Positions 55,930-64,000 of a stretch of DNA of 64,000 nucleotides are shown piece by piece. Position 1 is the first letter of the stretch. Every line of letters starts with the position of its first letter. Under the pieces are notes generated by a model. That model did no database searches. It was not told the origin of the DNA and saw only the letters and a program-made list of their open reading frames with translations. The stretch lies in NCBI RefSeq assembly GCF_012933445.1, contig NZ_JABBNC010000012.1, positions 1-64,000 of the forward strand. The letters run 5' to 3'. The DNA comes from Actinoplanes sp. TBRC 11911. GTDB taxonomy: Bacteria > Actinomycetota > Actinomycetes > Mycobacteriales > Micromonosporaceae. Position numbers and translations under genes: made by a program.

Positions 55930-57573
55930 TCACTGCGGGGCGCCGTCCGGGCCGTACGCCTGCAGGAACTTGTCGCGGAACTGGTTCATCTGCCAGACCG
56001 GGGCGTTCGGCGCCGGGATCAGGCCGTCCGTCCAGTTCCAGCTGCTGATCTTGTCGAGCACCTTCGGGTCCTTCGCCACGATCGTGATCGGCACGTCGTG
56101 CGAGGAGTTCAGCCCGGACACGTTGGCCGCCGGCTCGTGGTCGCCGAGGAAGACCATGACCAGGTTGTCCTTGCCGTACTTCTGGATGAACGAGATCAGC
56201 GTGTCCACCGAGTAGGCGATCGACTGGGCGTACGCCTTCTTGGCGCCCAGGTCGTTCGTCTTGTCCTCGCCCTCCTGGGTGTTGAACACCGAGCCGTCGC
56301 CGAGCTGGTCCCACGGGATCGTCTTCGGCACCGGGTTCCACGGGGTGTGGCTGGACGTCAGGGTGATCTCGCCGAGCAGCGGGCCACGGTTCGGCTTGCC
56401 GTACTCGTTCTCTTCGAAGCGCTGCATGACGAACTGGTCCGGCATCGTCGACCAGCTGTAGCTCGGACCGTGGTAGTTCAGCGTGTGCGAGTCCCACAGC
56501 TGGTCGTAGCCGTAGAAGCTTTCCTCCGGCTGCCATTTGTAGGTGACGCCCGGCTCGACGGCGACCGTGCGGTACCCGGCCCGCTTGAACACGCGGGTCA
56601 GCGACAGCCGGTTGCTGGAGACCACGCTCTCGTAGCGGTTCTGGTCCGGGATCCACAGGCCGGTCAGCAGCGTCGAGTGCGCGTACCAGCTGCCGCCGCC
56701 GAAGGTGGGCGAGTGCAGGAAGCCGGTCTTGGCGGCGAAGCCCTTCGACGCGAGCTTGCCCTCGTCGGTCTTCAGCCCGGCGAGCACCGCGCTGTTGTAC
56801 GCCGGGTCCTCCAGCGAGCCGCGGCCGTAACTCTCCACGAAGCTGAGGATCACGTCCTTGCCCTGCAGGCCGGTCAGGAGCTGGTTGCCGGGCGTGTTCT
56901 TGTACGCGTCGACCGCGGCCTCGCGGGTGAACTGCTTGCGGGCCTGGATGTCCTGCGGGACCTTCAGCACCGTGTCGGTGGCCAGCTGCGCGGCCGCCTG
57001 CGACGCCACCGGCACGCCGCCGACGATCTGCACGCCCACGACGGTCAGCACCAGCCACGCACTGCTGAGCGCGAACACGGTGTGGCGGGTCGAATCCGTG
57101 TGCTTGACCGTCAGGATGCGCGTCAACCGGCGTACGGCAAGGGTCGTGAAGGTGATGATCGCGACGGTGAGCAGCGTCGCCACCGCGGCCACCCCGAACG
57201 CGCCCCAGCCGCCGTACGAGTCCTGCAGGTAGTTGTAGCCGTCCTTGAACAGGATGCCGTCATTGACCGGGTCGAACTCGCGGGCGAGCACGAGGAAGAA
57301 CCCGATGTCGATCAGCTTGATCATGGTGAGGACGCCGAGGAGGGCCCCGAAGACGGTGGCGACGATCCGTCTCGGCTTCGGGGGAAGCACGAGCAGGACG
57401 GCGAGCGCCACCAGACCCTCGATGGGGACGCGGACCAGCGCGTTGACGACCGGGTTACCGGGTGGGAGCCGGGTGATCTGGTCGGGCAGGACGAGCTCCA
57501 GAAAGACCAGCAGGCTCGCGAGTGTGGTCACCACTACGCCGCCGACACGGCGCAGGTGTTTCCTTAATGTCAC
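55930..57573 (-). CDS. Membrane sulfatase/LtaS-like phosphotransferase
   Basis: 547 residues. Five membrane helices in the first 200 residues, then a large extracellular alkaline-phosphatase-superfamily domain. SFVESYGRGSLED carries the first metal acid, FGGGSWYAHSTLLTG the probable nucleophile serine (LtaS has Thr), SSHTPW and VFLGDHEPA the metal ligands. The layout is that of LtaS and OpgB-type enzymes, which move phosphoglycerol or phosphoethanolamine onto cell-surface polymers. The exact product here is unknown. GTG at 57573 with AGGA 8 nt upstream. Confidence 0.85.
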   Translation of the reverse strand: MTLRKHLRRVGGVVVTTLASLLVFLELVLPDQITRLPPGNPVVNALVRVPIEGLVALAVLLVLPPKPRRIVATVFGALLGVLTMIKLIDIGFFLVLAREFDPVNDGILFKDGYNYLQDSYGGWGAFGVAAVATLLTVAIITFTTLAVRRLTRILTVKHTDSTRHTVFALSSAWLVLTVVGVQIVGGVPVASQAAAQLATDTVLKVPQDIQARKQFTREAAVDAYKNTPGNQLLTGLQGKDVILSFVESYGRGSLEDPAYNSAVLAGLKTDEGKLASKGFAAKTGFLHSPTFGGGSWYAHSTLLTGLWIPDQNRYESVVSSNRLSLTRVFKRAGYRTVAVEPGVTYKWQPEESFYGYDQLWDSHTLNYHGPSYSWSTMPDQFVMQRFEENEYGKPNRGPLLGEITLTSSHTPWNPVPKTIPWDQLGDGSVFNTQEGEDKTNDLGAKKAYAQSIAYSVDTLISFIQKYGKDNLVMVFLGDHEPAANVSGLNSSHDVPITIVAKDPKVLDKISSWNWTDGLIPAPNAPVWQMNQFRDKFLQAYGPDGAPQ

Positions 57574-57647
57574 TGAGAGTTCCTAACCGCCGTGACTTGC
57601 CTACCACCTCGTACACGGCGGCTGCGCGGATTCGGTTCACTTTTGGC

Positions 57648-58622
57648 TCACTCGGCGGCCACCGTCACCACCACCTTGCCACGCACCTCGCCGGTGGCCA
57701 GGTAACGCAGCGCCTCCGGGGTCTCGGCCAGCGGAACCACCCGATCGAGTACCGGCTTGATCGACCCGTCCGCGAGCAGGCCGGCAACCGTGTCCAGATC
57801 ATCACGCTTGGTGATCGACAGGATGGAGACGAAACGCTGGCCGATGAACGGGGAGACGGCCAGCGCCCGCATGCCGCGATCCATCCCCATCAGGAACCGG
57901 CCGCCGCCCTCGCCGCCGACCAGCACCGTCGTGCCCTTCGACGTCAGCAGGGAACGCAGCGTGCCGACCGGGCACCGGCCCGCGGTGTCGATGATGACGT
58001 CGTACCGGGCCTTGATCTCGGGTTGTGTGCCCACATCGTGGTACGTGACGTGCGCCGCGCCCAGACCGCGGACCACGTCGGCCTTCGCGGGGCGGGCGAC
58101 GCCGGTCACGTCGGCGCCCAGGTGCCGGGCGAGCTGGACGGCGAACGTGCCCACCCCACCGGCCGCTCCGAGGACCAGGACGCGCTGGCCGTTCTTGATC
58201 TGTGCGGTGCGGATCGCGTGCAGCGCGGTCACCGCCGAGACCGCACAGGCCGCGGCATCCTCGTGCGAGACACCGGCCGGCTTCGAGGCGATCTTCGTGA
58301 TCTTGGCGCGGGCCAGCTCGGCGAAGGAGCCGTCACCCACCCCGAAAACCTCATCCCCTTTCCGGTACGCCGTGACGCCGTCGCCGACCCGCTCGACGAC
58401 GCCGCTGAGCTCGATGCCGCGGGTCTTGACTCGCGGGGCGCGCAGCCCGAAGCCGATCCGGCCGATCAGCGGGGTCCCGGTCATGAAGTGCCACTGGCCC
58501 CGGTCGACGCCGGCCGCGTGCACCCGGACCAGCACCTCGCCATCGCCGGGTTCCGGCTCGTCGATCTCCCCGAGCCGTAAAACATCAGCGTTTCCGTATT
58601 TATCCTGAATAATCGCCTTCAT
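57648..58622 (-). CDS. Zinc-free MDR oxidoreductase (quinone-reductase-like)
   Basis: 324 residues. N-terminal GroES-like domain (MKAIIQDKYGNADVLRLGEI), then a Rossmann domain with VLVLGAAGGVGTFAVQLARHLGA for NADPH. The catalytic zinc cysteine and the structural-zinc cysteines of alcohol dehydrogenases are missing, so it belongs with NADPH:quinone reductases and related enoyl reductases. ATG at 58622 lies inside the end of the XRE gene (23-bp overlap), showing one operon with the XRE and the DUF2178-like protein. Confidence 0.88.
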   Translation of the reverse strand: MKAIIQDKYGNADVLRLGEIDEPEPGDGEVLVRVHAAGVDRGQWHFMTGTPLIGRIGFGLRAPRVKTRGIELSGVVERVGDGVTAYRKGDEVFGVGDGSFAELARAKITKIASKPAGVSHEDAAACAVSAVTALHAIRTAQIKNGQRVLVLGAAGGVGTFAVQLARHLGADVTGVARPAKADVVRGLGAAHVTYHDVGTQPEIKARYDVIIDTAGRCPVGTLRSLLTSKGTTVLVGGEGGGRFLMGMDRGMRALAVSPFIGQRFVSILSITKRDDLDTVAGLLADGSIKPVLDRVVPLAETPEALRYLATGEVRGKVVVTVAAE

Positions 58623-58845
58623 TGTCTTCGCCCTCCGGATAGTGGAAAACCTCGTCGAGTGGCACCCGGAAGATCCGGGCGATGCGAAACGCCACCTCGA
58701 GCGACGGGGAGTAACGACCCTGCTCGATGGCGATGACTGTCTGCCGGGTGACACCCAGCCGGCGTGCGAGCTCGGCCTGGGTCATGTCGTCCGACAGTTG
58801 GCGCAGGTCCCGGATCCGGTTCGTGATCCGGGTCGGTTTCACCAT
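58600..58845 (-). CDS. Small XRE-family regulator
   Basis: 81 residues, almost only a helix-turn-helix (DDMTQAELARRLGVTRQTVIAIEQGRYSPSLEVAFRIARIF), of the YgzD-like kind often coded with a DUF2178 membrane protein. ATG at 58845 overlaps the stop region of the membrane protein by 7 bp, and its own end overlaps the oxidoreductase start by 23 bp. It probably controls its own operon through the palindrome at 59261-59296. Confidence 0.9.
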   Translation of the reverse strand: MVKPTRITNRIRDLRQLSDDMTQAELARRLGVTRQTVIAIEQGRYSPSLEVAFRIARIFRVPLDEVFHYPEGEDNEGDYSG

Positions 58846-59249
58846 GCGTGTTCGCGGGGCAGTCCGTAGCGGTACGCGGCGATCTTGGCGGTGGACGCGA
58901 GCACGGCGGACAGGACGAAGCCGAGCAGGATGACGTTGGCGATCCACTCGTAGCGCACCTCGGCGAGCGCGAGCAGCAGCGCCGCGACCGCGCCCGCGAC
59001 GACGGTGGAGTTGCCGATCGCGTCGCCGAAGTGGCCGATCGCGCGGTCACGCTCGTCGCGCGGCTCTCGCGGCGAGCGGATCGTCACCGCGATGTGCAGC
59101 ACGATGTTCACGACGATGGCGATCCCGATGGACCAGAGCATCGCCGGTGCGTAGCCGGCGCCGGCGATCGTGACGGCGGCCAGATAGCCCAGATAGCTCA
59201 GCACGCTGACCGGACCAAAGATCCATGCGCGTTTCTCTTCGCTGGTCAT
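58839..59249 (-). CDS. Four-helix membrane protein (DUF2178-like)
   Basis: 136 residues with four membrane helices and the cytoplasmic DERDRAIGHFGDAIG between helices 2 and 3, the motif of DUF2178-type proteins found with XRE regulators. Function unknown. ATG at 59249 has TACCGT exactly 6 nt upstream, so the operon message is probably leaderless. First gene of the three-gene unit. Confidence 0.82.
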   Translation of the reverse strand: MTSEEKRAWIFGPVSVLSYLGYLAAVTIAGAGYAPAMLWSIGIAIVVNIVLHIAVTIRSPREPRDERDRAIGHFGDAIGNSTVVAGAVAALLLALAEVRYEWIANVILLGFVLSAVLASTAKIAAYRYGLPREHAW

Positions 59250-59260
59250 GGATCCACGGT

Positions 59261-59296
59261 AGAGGGCCGTGTCAAAAAAGTTTGACACGACCCTCT
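59261..59296. promoter_or_regulatory. 16-bp inverted repeat: terminator and probable operator
   Basis: Arms 59261-59276 and 59281-59296 pair at 15 of 16 positions, including TGTCAAA/TTTGACA around an AAAG loop. It begins 11 bp after the ABC exporter stop, so it can end that transcript (T-run CTTTTTT on the minus strand lies in and beside the loop). Its left end touches the -10 TACCGT of the DUF2178-like/XRE operon, so it can also be the XRE binding site. Confidence 0.7.
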
Positions 59297-59307
59297 GTCG
59301 GGTTTCG

Positions 59308-61263
59308 TCAGTCGACCTCGGCGACCGCCTGCGCGAACTGCGCCGAATACAACCTCGCGTACGCCCCGCCGGCCGCGATCAGCTCGTCGTGGGTGCCCTG
59401 CTCGACGATCGTGCCGTCCTCCATCACCAGGATCACGTCGGCGTCGCGGATCGTGGACAGCCGGTGCGCGATCACGAAGCTGGTCCGGCCCTCGCGGAGC
59501 GTGCTCATCGCCCGCTGGATCAGCACCTCGGTGCGGGTGTCGACGGAGCTGGTCGCCTCGTCCAGGATCAGGATGCTCGGCTTGGCGAGGAACGCCCGCG
59601 CGATCGTGATCAGCTGTTTCTGGCCGGCGCTGACGTTGGAACCCTCTTCGTCGATCACCGTGTCGTAGCCGTCCGGCAGCGTCCGGCAGAAGGCGTCGAC
59701 GTGTGCCGCCTCGGCCGCCCGGTGCACCTCGTCGAGATCGAACGAGTCGGCCCCGTACGCGATGTTGTCCGCGATGCTCCCGCCGAACAGCCACGTGTCC
59801 TGCAGGACCATGCCGATCTCCTCGCGGAGCTGTTCGCGCGGCATGGTCTTGATGTCCACGCCGTCCAGCGTGATGCGCCCCGAATCCACGTCGTAGAACC
59901 GCATCAGCAGGTTGACCAGCGTGGTCTTGCCGGCGCCGGTGGGCCCCACGATCGCCACGGTCTGGCCCGGCTCGACCGACAGCGACAGGTGCTCGATCAG
60001 CGGCTTGTCCGGCAGGTACCGGAACGACACGTCCTCGAACGTGACCCTGCCGCGCACCTGTCCGAGATCCACCGCGGGCGGCTCGGGGCTCTGCTCGGGG
60101 GCGTCCAGCAGCGCGAACACCCGCTCGGCGCTGGCCACCCCGGACTGGATCAGGTTCGCCATCGACGCGACCTGGGTGAGCGGCTGGCTGAACTGCCGCG
60201 AGTACTGGATGAACGCCTGGACCTCGCCCAGAGTCAGCGAACCGGACGCCACCCGCAGACCGCCGACGACCGCCACCAGCACGTAGTTGAGGTTGCTCAT
60301 GAACATCATCGCGGGCTGGATGAGCCCGGAGATGAACTGGGCGCGGAACGACGACGCGTACAGCTTCTGGTTGTGTTCCTCGAAGGTCTGCTGCGCCTCC
60401 TGCTGCCGGCCGAACACCTTGACCAGCGAGTGGCCGGTGAACATCTCCTCGATGTGGCCGTTCAGCTTGCCGGTGGTCGACCACTGCGCCACGAAGTTCG
60501 GCTGCGACCGCTTGCCGATCCGGGTGGTCAGCAGGATCGAGACCGGCACGGTCAGCAACGCGATCAGCGCCAGCAACGGCGAGATCCAGAACATGGCCCC
60601 GAGTACGCCGACGATGGTGAGCAACGCCGTGACCATCTGCGCGAACGTCTGCTGCAGCGTCTGCGCGATGTTGTCGGTGTCGTTGGTCGCGCGGCTGAGC
60701 ACCTCACCGCGCGGCTGCTGGTCGAAGTACGACAGCGGGAGCCGGGACAGCTTCGCCTCGACATCCGAGCGCAGCTTGTAGACGCTGAGCTGCACGACCC
60801 GCGCGGTCAGCCGGCCCTGGAACACGCCGAACAGCCAGGCGGCCAGGTATAGCAAAGCGATCCAGCCCAGCAGGTGCGCCAGCCGGGTGAAGTCGATGCC
60901 GTGACCGGGCGTGAAGTTGACCGCGTTGAGCAGATTGGCCCGCGTGTTCTGGCCCTGCGCGCGCAGCGCCTCGACCGCCTCCGCCTTCGTCACGTTCGGC
61001 GGGACGGACTTGCCGATCACCCCGGCGAAGATGATGTCGGTGGCGTGCCCGAGCAGCCGCGGCCCGAGCACCGAGAGGAACACACTGCAGATACCGAAGA
61101 ACAGGATGACCCCGACCACGACCCGATGCGGCTTGAGCAGGCCCAGCAGCCGTTTCGTGGAGCCCTTGAAATCCTGCAGCTTCTCGGTGGGCGCGCCACC
61201 GGACATCATCATCCGCATGGCCGGCGGTCCGCCCGCCATCGGCCTTCGTGCCGGCGCGGTCAC
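59308..61263 (-). CDS. ABC exporter half, catalytically normal subunit
   Basis: 651 residues: six membrane helices then an ATPase domain. Walker A GPTGAGKTT, signature NVSAGQKQL (slightly divergent), Walker B ILILDEATSSVD with the catalytic Glu, and H-loop VIAHRLSTI. A 65-residue insert in the first external loop (VPPNVTKAEAVEALRAQGQ...) is unusual. GTG at 61263 overlaps the stop of the partner gene (GTGA). With 61260-62996 it forms a heterodimeric drug or lipid exporter, and it ends at the hairpin 59261-59296. Confidence 0.93.
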   Translation of the reverse strand: MTAPARRPMAGGPPAMRMMMSGGAPTEKLQDFKGSTKRLLGLLKPHRVVVGVILFFGICSVFLSVLGPRLLGHATDIIFAGVIGKSVPPNVTKAEAVEALRAQGQNTRANLLNAVNFTPGHGIDFTRLAHLLGWIALLYLAAWLFGVFQGRLTARVVQLSVYKLRSDVEAKLSRLPLSYFDQQPRGEVLSRATNDTDNIAQTLQQTFAQMVTALLTIVGVLGAMFWISPLLALIALLTVPVSILLTTRIGKRSQPNFVAQWSTTGKLNGHIEEMFTGHSLVKVFGRQQEAQQTFEEHNQKLYASSFRAQFISGLIQPAMMFMSNLNYVLVAVVGGLRVASGSLTLGEVQAFIQYSRQFSQPLTQVASMANLIQSGVASAERVFALLDAPEQSPEPPAVDLGQVRGRVTFEDVSFRYLPDKPLIEHLSLSVEPGQTVAIVGPTGAGKTTLVNLLMRFYDVDSGRITLDGVDIKTMPREQLREEIGMVLQDTWLFGGSIADNIAYGADSFDLDEVHRAAEAAHVDAFCRTLPDGYDTVIDEEGSNVSAGQKQLITIARAFLAKPSILILDEATSSVDTRTEVLIQRAMSTLREGRTSFVIAHRLSTIRDADVILVMEDGTIVEQGTHDELIAAGGAYARLYSAQFAQAVAEVD

Positions 61264-62996
61264 GCTGCTGCCTCCTGCTCCGTCAACTGCGAAAGAACGA
61301 TTTCCCGGTACGTCTCGTTGTCCGCCATCAGGTCGGCATGGGTGCCGGTGCCGACGACCTTGCCGTCGTCCAGCACGATGATCTGGTCGGCGTCCCGGAT
61401 CGTGCTGACCCGCTGCGCCACGATCACCACTGTCGCGTCCGCGATGTACGAGGTCAGCGCCGCTCGCAGCGCCGCGTCGGTGGCGTAGTCCAGTGCCGAG
61501 AACGAGTCGTCGAACAGGTAGATCTCCGGCCGGTGCACCAGCGCGCGGGCGATCGCCAGCCGCTGCCGCTGACCGCCGGACACGTTCGTGCCGCCCTGCG
61601 CGATCGGCGCGTCCAGGCCGCCCTCCATGCGCTCCACGAAGTCGCGGGCCTGGGCCACCTCGAGCGCCTCCCACAGCTGCTCGTCGGTGGCGTCCGGATT
61701 CCCGTACCGCAGATTGGACCCGATCGTGCCGCTGAACAGGTACGGCCGTTGCGGGACCAGGCCGACCGCCGTCGACAGCAGGTCCGGGTCGAGCAGGCGT
61801 ACGTCGACGTCGTCGACCAGCACCTGGCCGCCGGTCGCGTCGAAGAGCCGGGGGATCAGATTGAGCAGCGTGGTCTTGCCACTGCCGGTGCTGCCGATGA
61901 TCGCGGTGACCTCGCGCGGGCGGGCCGCGAGGCCGACGCCGCTGAGCACCGAGGCCTCGGCGCCCGGGTACTTGAAGGAGACGTCGCGCAGTTCCAGGTA
62001 TCCGTGCTTGCCGACACTGGTCACCGGCTCGGTCGGCGGCACCACGCTGGACTCCGTGTTCAGCACCTCCTCGATCCGTTCGGCGCAGACCTCGGCCCGC
62101 GGGATCATCACGAACATGAAGGTGGCCATCATGATCGACATGAGGATCTGCAGCAGGTAGCTGAGGAACGCGGTGAGCGCGCCGACCTGCATGGCGCCCG
62201 ACTCGATGCGGTGCCCGCCGAACCAGAGAACGAGCACACTGGACACGTTCACGATCAGCATGACGGTCGGGAACATGATCGCCATGAGCCGGCCGGTGCG
62301 CAGCGAGTAGTCGGTCAGTTCGTCGTTGGCGTCCTGGTAGCGCGCCTGTTCACGGTCGTCGCGCACGAACGCGCGGATGACCCGGATGCCGGCGATCTGC
62401 TCGCGCATGATCCGGTTGACGCCGTCGATCCGCTTCTGCATGTGCCGGAACAGCGGCCGCATCCGCCTGATGATCAGGCCGACCGTGACGACCAGGACCG
62501 GCACGATGACCAGCAGCAGCCCGGACAACGGCACGTCCTGCCGCAGCGCCAGCACCACGCCGCCGACGCACATGATCGGCGCGGAGACCATCAGCGTGAA
62601 GGTCAGCAGCACCAGCATCTGAACCTGCTGCACGTCGTTGGTGGTCCGGGTGATCAGCGACGGGGCACCGAACTGCCCGACCTCGCGGGCGGAGAAATCC
62701 TGCACCCGCGCGAAGATGTCGCGCCGGACGTCGCGGCCGACCGCCATGGCCGTCCGGGCACCGAAGTAGACGGCGACGATCTGCGCGGCGATCTGGAACA
62801 CCGTGATGCCGAGCATCACGCCGCCGATGCGCATCACGTACATGGTGTCGCCCTTGACCACGCCGTTGTCGATGATGTCGGCATTCAGCGTCGGAAGATA
62901 AAGCGTGGCCAGGGTTTGCAGGAATTGGAAGAGAACGACCAGGGTGATCGCTCTCCGGTAGGGCCCGAGATGGGCGCGTAACAGTTTGATCAGCAC
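61260..62996 (-). CDS. ABC exporter half with degenerate ATPase site
   Basis: 578 residues: six membrane helices and an ATPase domain. Walker A GSTGSGKTT and signature NVSGGQRQR are normal, but Walker B reads IYLFDDSFSALD (Asp in place of the catalytic Glu) and the H-loop is VIVAQRVSTI (Gln in place of His). This is the usual mark of the non-catalytic partner in heterodimeric exporters such as BmrCD/TmrAB. GTG at 62996 overlaps the TetR stop by 7 bp. Confidence 0.93.
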   Translation of the reverse strand: MLIKLLRAHLGPYRRAITLVVLFQFLQTLATLYLPTLNADIIDNGVVKGDTMYVMRIGGVMLGITVFQIAAQIVAVYFGARTAMAVGRDVRRDIFARVQDFSAREVGQFGAPSLITRTTNDVQQVQMLVLLTFTLMVSAPIMCVGGVVLALRQDVPLSGLLLVIVPVLVVTVGLIIRRMRPLFRHMQKRIDGVNRIMREQIAGIRVIRAFVRDDREQARYQDANDELTDYSLRTGRLMAIMFPTVMLIVNVSSVLVLWFGGHRIESGAMQVGALTAFLSYLLQILMSIMMATFMFVMIPRAEVCAERIEEVLNTESSVVPPTEPVTSVGKHGYLELRDVSFKYPGAEASVLSGVGLAARPREVTAIIGSTGSGKTTLLNLIPRLFDATGGQVLVDDVDVRLLDPDLLSTAVGLVPQRPYLFSGTIGSNLRYGNPDATDEQLWEALEVAQARDFVERMEGGLDAPIAQGGTNVSGGQRQRLAIARALVHRPEIYLFDDSFSALDYATDAALRAALTSYIADATVVIVAQRVSTIRDADQIIVLDDGKVVGTGTHADLMADNETYREIVLSQLTEQEAAA

Positions 62997-63622
62997 GTTG
63001 GCTGAGCCCCCGTTTCGTCTTTTACGTCCTCGCGCTTCAATAGCCCGTCGAGCAGCAGCGACACGGTCTCCTCGCTGCTGAAGCCGTCCGGGTCGCCGAA
63101 CGGCCCGTACGTGTTGGCACCGCAGAAAAGCAGGAGCAGCCGGACCACCTCGGTCGGCGAACGCCGCAGCCGGGACGCGTCCGGCTCGACCACCGAGCAC
63201 AGCGCGGCCTGCAGGCGCTCGCGGGACGACGCCATCCGCTCCTGGGCCTTGGAATCCGTCGCCCCCGCGAAGATCAGCTTGCGGGCGGCGGTCATCAGGT
63301 GCGCGTTTTCCGCGAACCGGGCATGCACCAGCTCGGTCGCCTGCACCAGACGCTCGCGCAACGGAAGCGACCGGTCGATCGCGTCCAGCCCGTCGAGCGT
63401 GCCCTGCGGGTCGAGCGCCTTGACCACCGAACACACGACCAGCGAGCTCTTGCTCTCGAAGACGCCGAAGATCGTCCCCTCGGCCACGCCCGCGGCCGTC
63501 GCGATCTGCCGCGTGCTCACGTCGAGACCGTGCTCGTGCAGCAGCGGGATGGTCGCCGCGATCAGCGCCTCGCGGCGCTCCTCGGGGGCGAGCGCCGGCA
63601 CCCGTCTACGCCTGTTCTCCAC
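62990..63622 (-). CDS. TetR-family regulator of the ABC exporter
   Basis: 210 residues. Helix-turn-helix DVSTRQIATAAGVAEGTIFGVFESKSSLV, then a ligand-binding helical domain. I chose GTG at 63622, with TAGAGT 7 nt upstream (leaderless); GTG at 63652 would place the operator inside the coding part. First gene of an operon with both exporter halves, and the palindrome at 63638-63655 is its likely own operator. Confidence 0.9.
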   Translation of the reverse strand: MENRRRRVPALAPEERREALIAATIPLLHEHGLDVSTRQIATAAGVAEGTIFGVFESKSSLVVCSVVKALDPQGTLDGLDAIDRSLPLRERLVQATELVHARFAENAHLMTAARKLIFAGATDSKAQERMASSRERLQAALCSVVEPDASRLRRSPTEVVRLLLLFCGANTYGPFGDPDGFSSEETVSLLLDGLLKREDVKDETGAQPTC

Positions 63623-63637
63623 GGCGCCGACTCTAAC

Positions 63638-63655
63638 TGAGCGAGCACTCACTCA
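63638..63655. promoter_or_regulatory. TetR operator of the ABC exporter operon
   Basis: TGAGCGAG-CA-CTCACTCA, an inverted repeat with 7 of 8 pairs, lying just upstream of the presumed -10 element of the TetR gene. Confidence 0.6.
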
Positions 63656-63660
63656 TCCAC

Positions 63661-63672
63661 TGACATTTGTCA
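63661..63672. promoter_or_regulatory. TGACA-TT-TGTCA palindrome
   Basis: Perfect 12-bp palindrome 6 bp from the TetR operator. A second regulator site or part of the same control region. Confidence 0.4.
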
Positions 63673-63696
63673 TGGGTATTTATGTCCGGGCATGGC

Positions 63697-63726
63697 GACG
63701 GGGGCGGCCAAGAGGCCGCCCCCGTC
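63697..63726 (-). terminator. Terminator of the right-edge gene
   Basis: Perfect 13-bp stem (GACGGGGGCGGCC with GGCCGCCCCCGTC, loop AAGA), 20 bp after the stop codon of the gene at 63747. No T-run, but the stem is very stable. Confidence 0.75.
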
Positions 63727-63746
63727 TTCGTCGGGTCAGGTGGTAC

Positions 63747-64000
63747 TTACTTGATGGTCACGTTCTGGCCGTCCGAGTAGCCCGGGAGCAGGCCGTCCGG
63801 CCCGTAGCCCTGGACGAAGGCACGCAGCTTCCAGGAGCCGCGGCCGGGCTTGATGTTGCCCTTCCACTGGCCCTTGCTGTCCGTGGTGCCCTTCCACGTG
63901 GTGTTGGCCCACTTGCGGCCGTCCCATCGCTGAATGATCACGGGCTGGCCGGGATCCTTCGGGTCGCTCGTCACGGTCAGGTCCACCGAGCCGCGCGACG
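63747..64000 (-). CDS. C-terminal part of a secreted protein (5' end beyond the window)
   Basis: The last 83 or so codons of a gene that continues past the right edge; the frame is open to base 64000. The visible part (VDLTVTSDPKDPGQPVII, WDGRKWANTTWKGTTDSKG, RAFVQGYGPDGLLPGYSDG) is a beta-sandwich Ig-like domain of the kind that ends actinomycete secreted proteins, where a 'signal-boosting' or carbohydrate/surface-binding role is assumed. Nothing more can be said without the N-terminus. Confidence 0.8.
   Translation of the reverse strand, partial: SRGSVDLTVTSDPKDPGQPVIIQRWDGRKWANTTWKGTTDSKGQWKGNIKPGRGSWKLRAFVQGYGPDGLLPGYSDGQNVTIK

Noticed and set aside
1..64000. tRNA, rRNA, riboswitch classes or insertion sequences
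   Set aside because: Reading both strands I found no tRNA arm pattern, rRNA stretch, known riboswitch core or transposase-like protein. A covariance-model scan was not possible here.

Overview
The window is high-GC DNA with many GTG/TTG starts and tightly packed genes, typical of an actinomycete. The mix of families (mycothiol-type DinB, TIGR00027-type methyltransferases, many DHA2 exporters, multidomain secreted glucanases, DUF1996, DUF305, LacI/ABC sugar loci without their own ATPase) points to a filamentous actinobacterium. I infer Micromonosporaceae, something like Actinoplanes, from gene content only; no rRNA or other taxonomic marker is present. I see no tRNA, rRNA, transposase or CRISPR array.

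Layout. 1-1135: gene-poor end with a conserved hairpin repeat and a nested tandem-repeat block. 1136-4056: TetR/MFS pair and an alpha/beta hydrolase. 4118-14220: a leftward locus for alpha-glucan use (LacI regulator, sugar-binding lipoprotein, two permeases, GH13 alpha-glucosidase, giant secreted GH87-like alpha-1,3-glucanase). 14358-17934: HEAT protein, monooxygenase, exporter, YchJ protein. 17978-21047: tryptophan-to-anthranilate operon (kynA, kynU, amidohydrolase). 21048-21820: gene-free stretch with a heptamer array and a second copy of the hairpin repeat. 21821-25153: SulP-carbonic anhydrase fusion and a sugar-nucleotide epimerase. 25580-30467: small protein plus XRE regulator, MFS, a membrane protein with low-complexity tail, DinB and a methyltransferase. 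30469-34776: a compact three-gene redox/two-component operon (NAD kinase-GNAT fusion, receiver-flavoprotein fusion, cyclic-nucleotide-domain histidine kinase). 34967-44868: DUF305-like lipoprotein, ferric-reductase-like protein, discoidin-DUF1996 protein, small carbohydrate-binding protein, NarL-type two-component pair, Bcr-type exporter, SGNH hydrolase, PrsW protease. 44891-51162: exporter/TetR pair, methyltransferase, and a molybdate operon (HTH-TOBE, modA, modB, modC) with 4-nt overlaps throughout. 51186-59249: DUF1684, an exporter behind a leader-peptide attenuator, a secreted protein, HxlR/exporter pair, an LtaS-like membrane hydrolase, and a DUF2178-like/XRE/oxidoreductase operon. 59308-63622: heterodimeric ABC exporter with its TetR regulator. 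The window ends inside a secreted protein gene.

How the genes work together: the two clearest metabolic units are polysaccharide breakdown plus uptake (4118-14220) and kynurenine-pathway tryptophan breakdown (17978-21047). The window holds seven MFS exporters and one ABC exporter; four of these eight sit beside a TetR or HxlR regulator with a visible candidate operator, and a fifth is behind an apparent translation-sensing attenuator. The most unusual unit is the redox operon at 30469-34776, in which a receiver domain is fused to a thioredoxin-reductase-like flavoprotein lacking its CxxC, next to a soluble histidine kinase and an NADP-making enzyme. Many starts have a TAnnnT hexamer 6-7 nt upstream, suggesting widespread leaderless transcripts.
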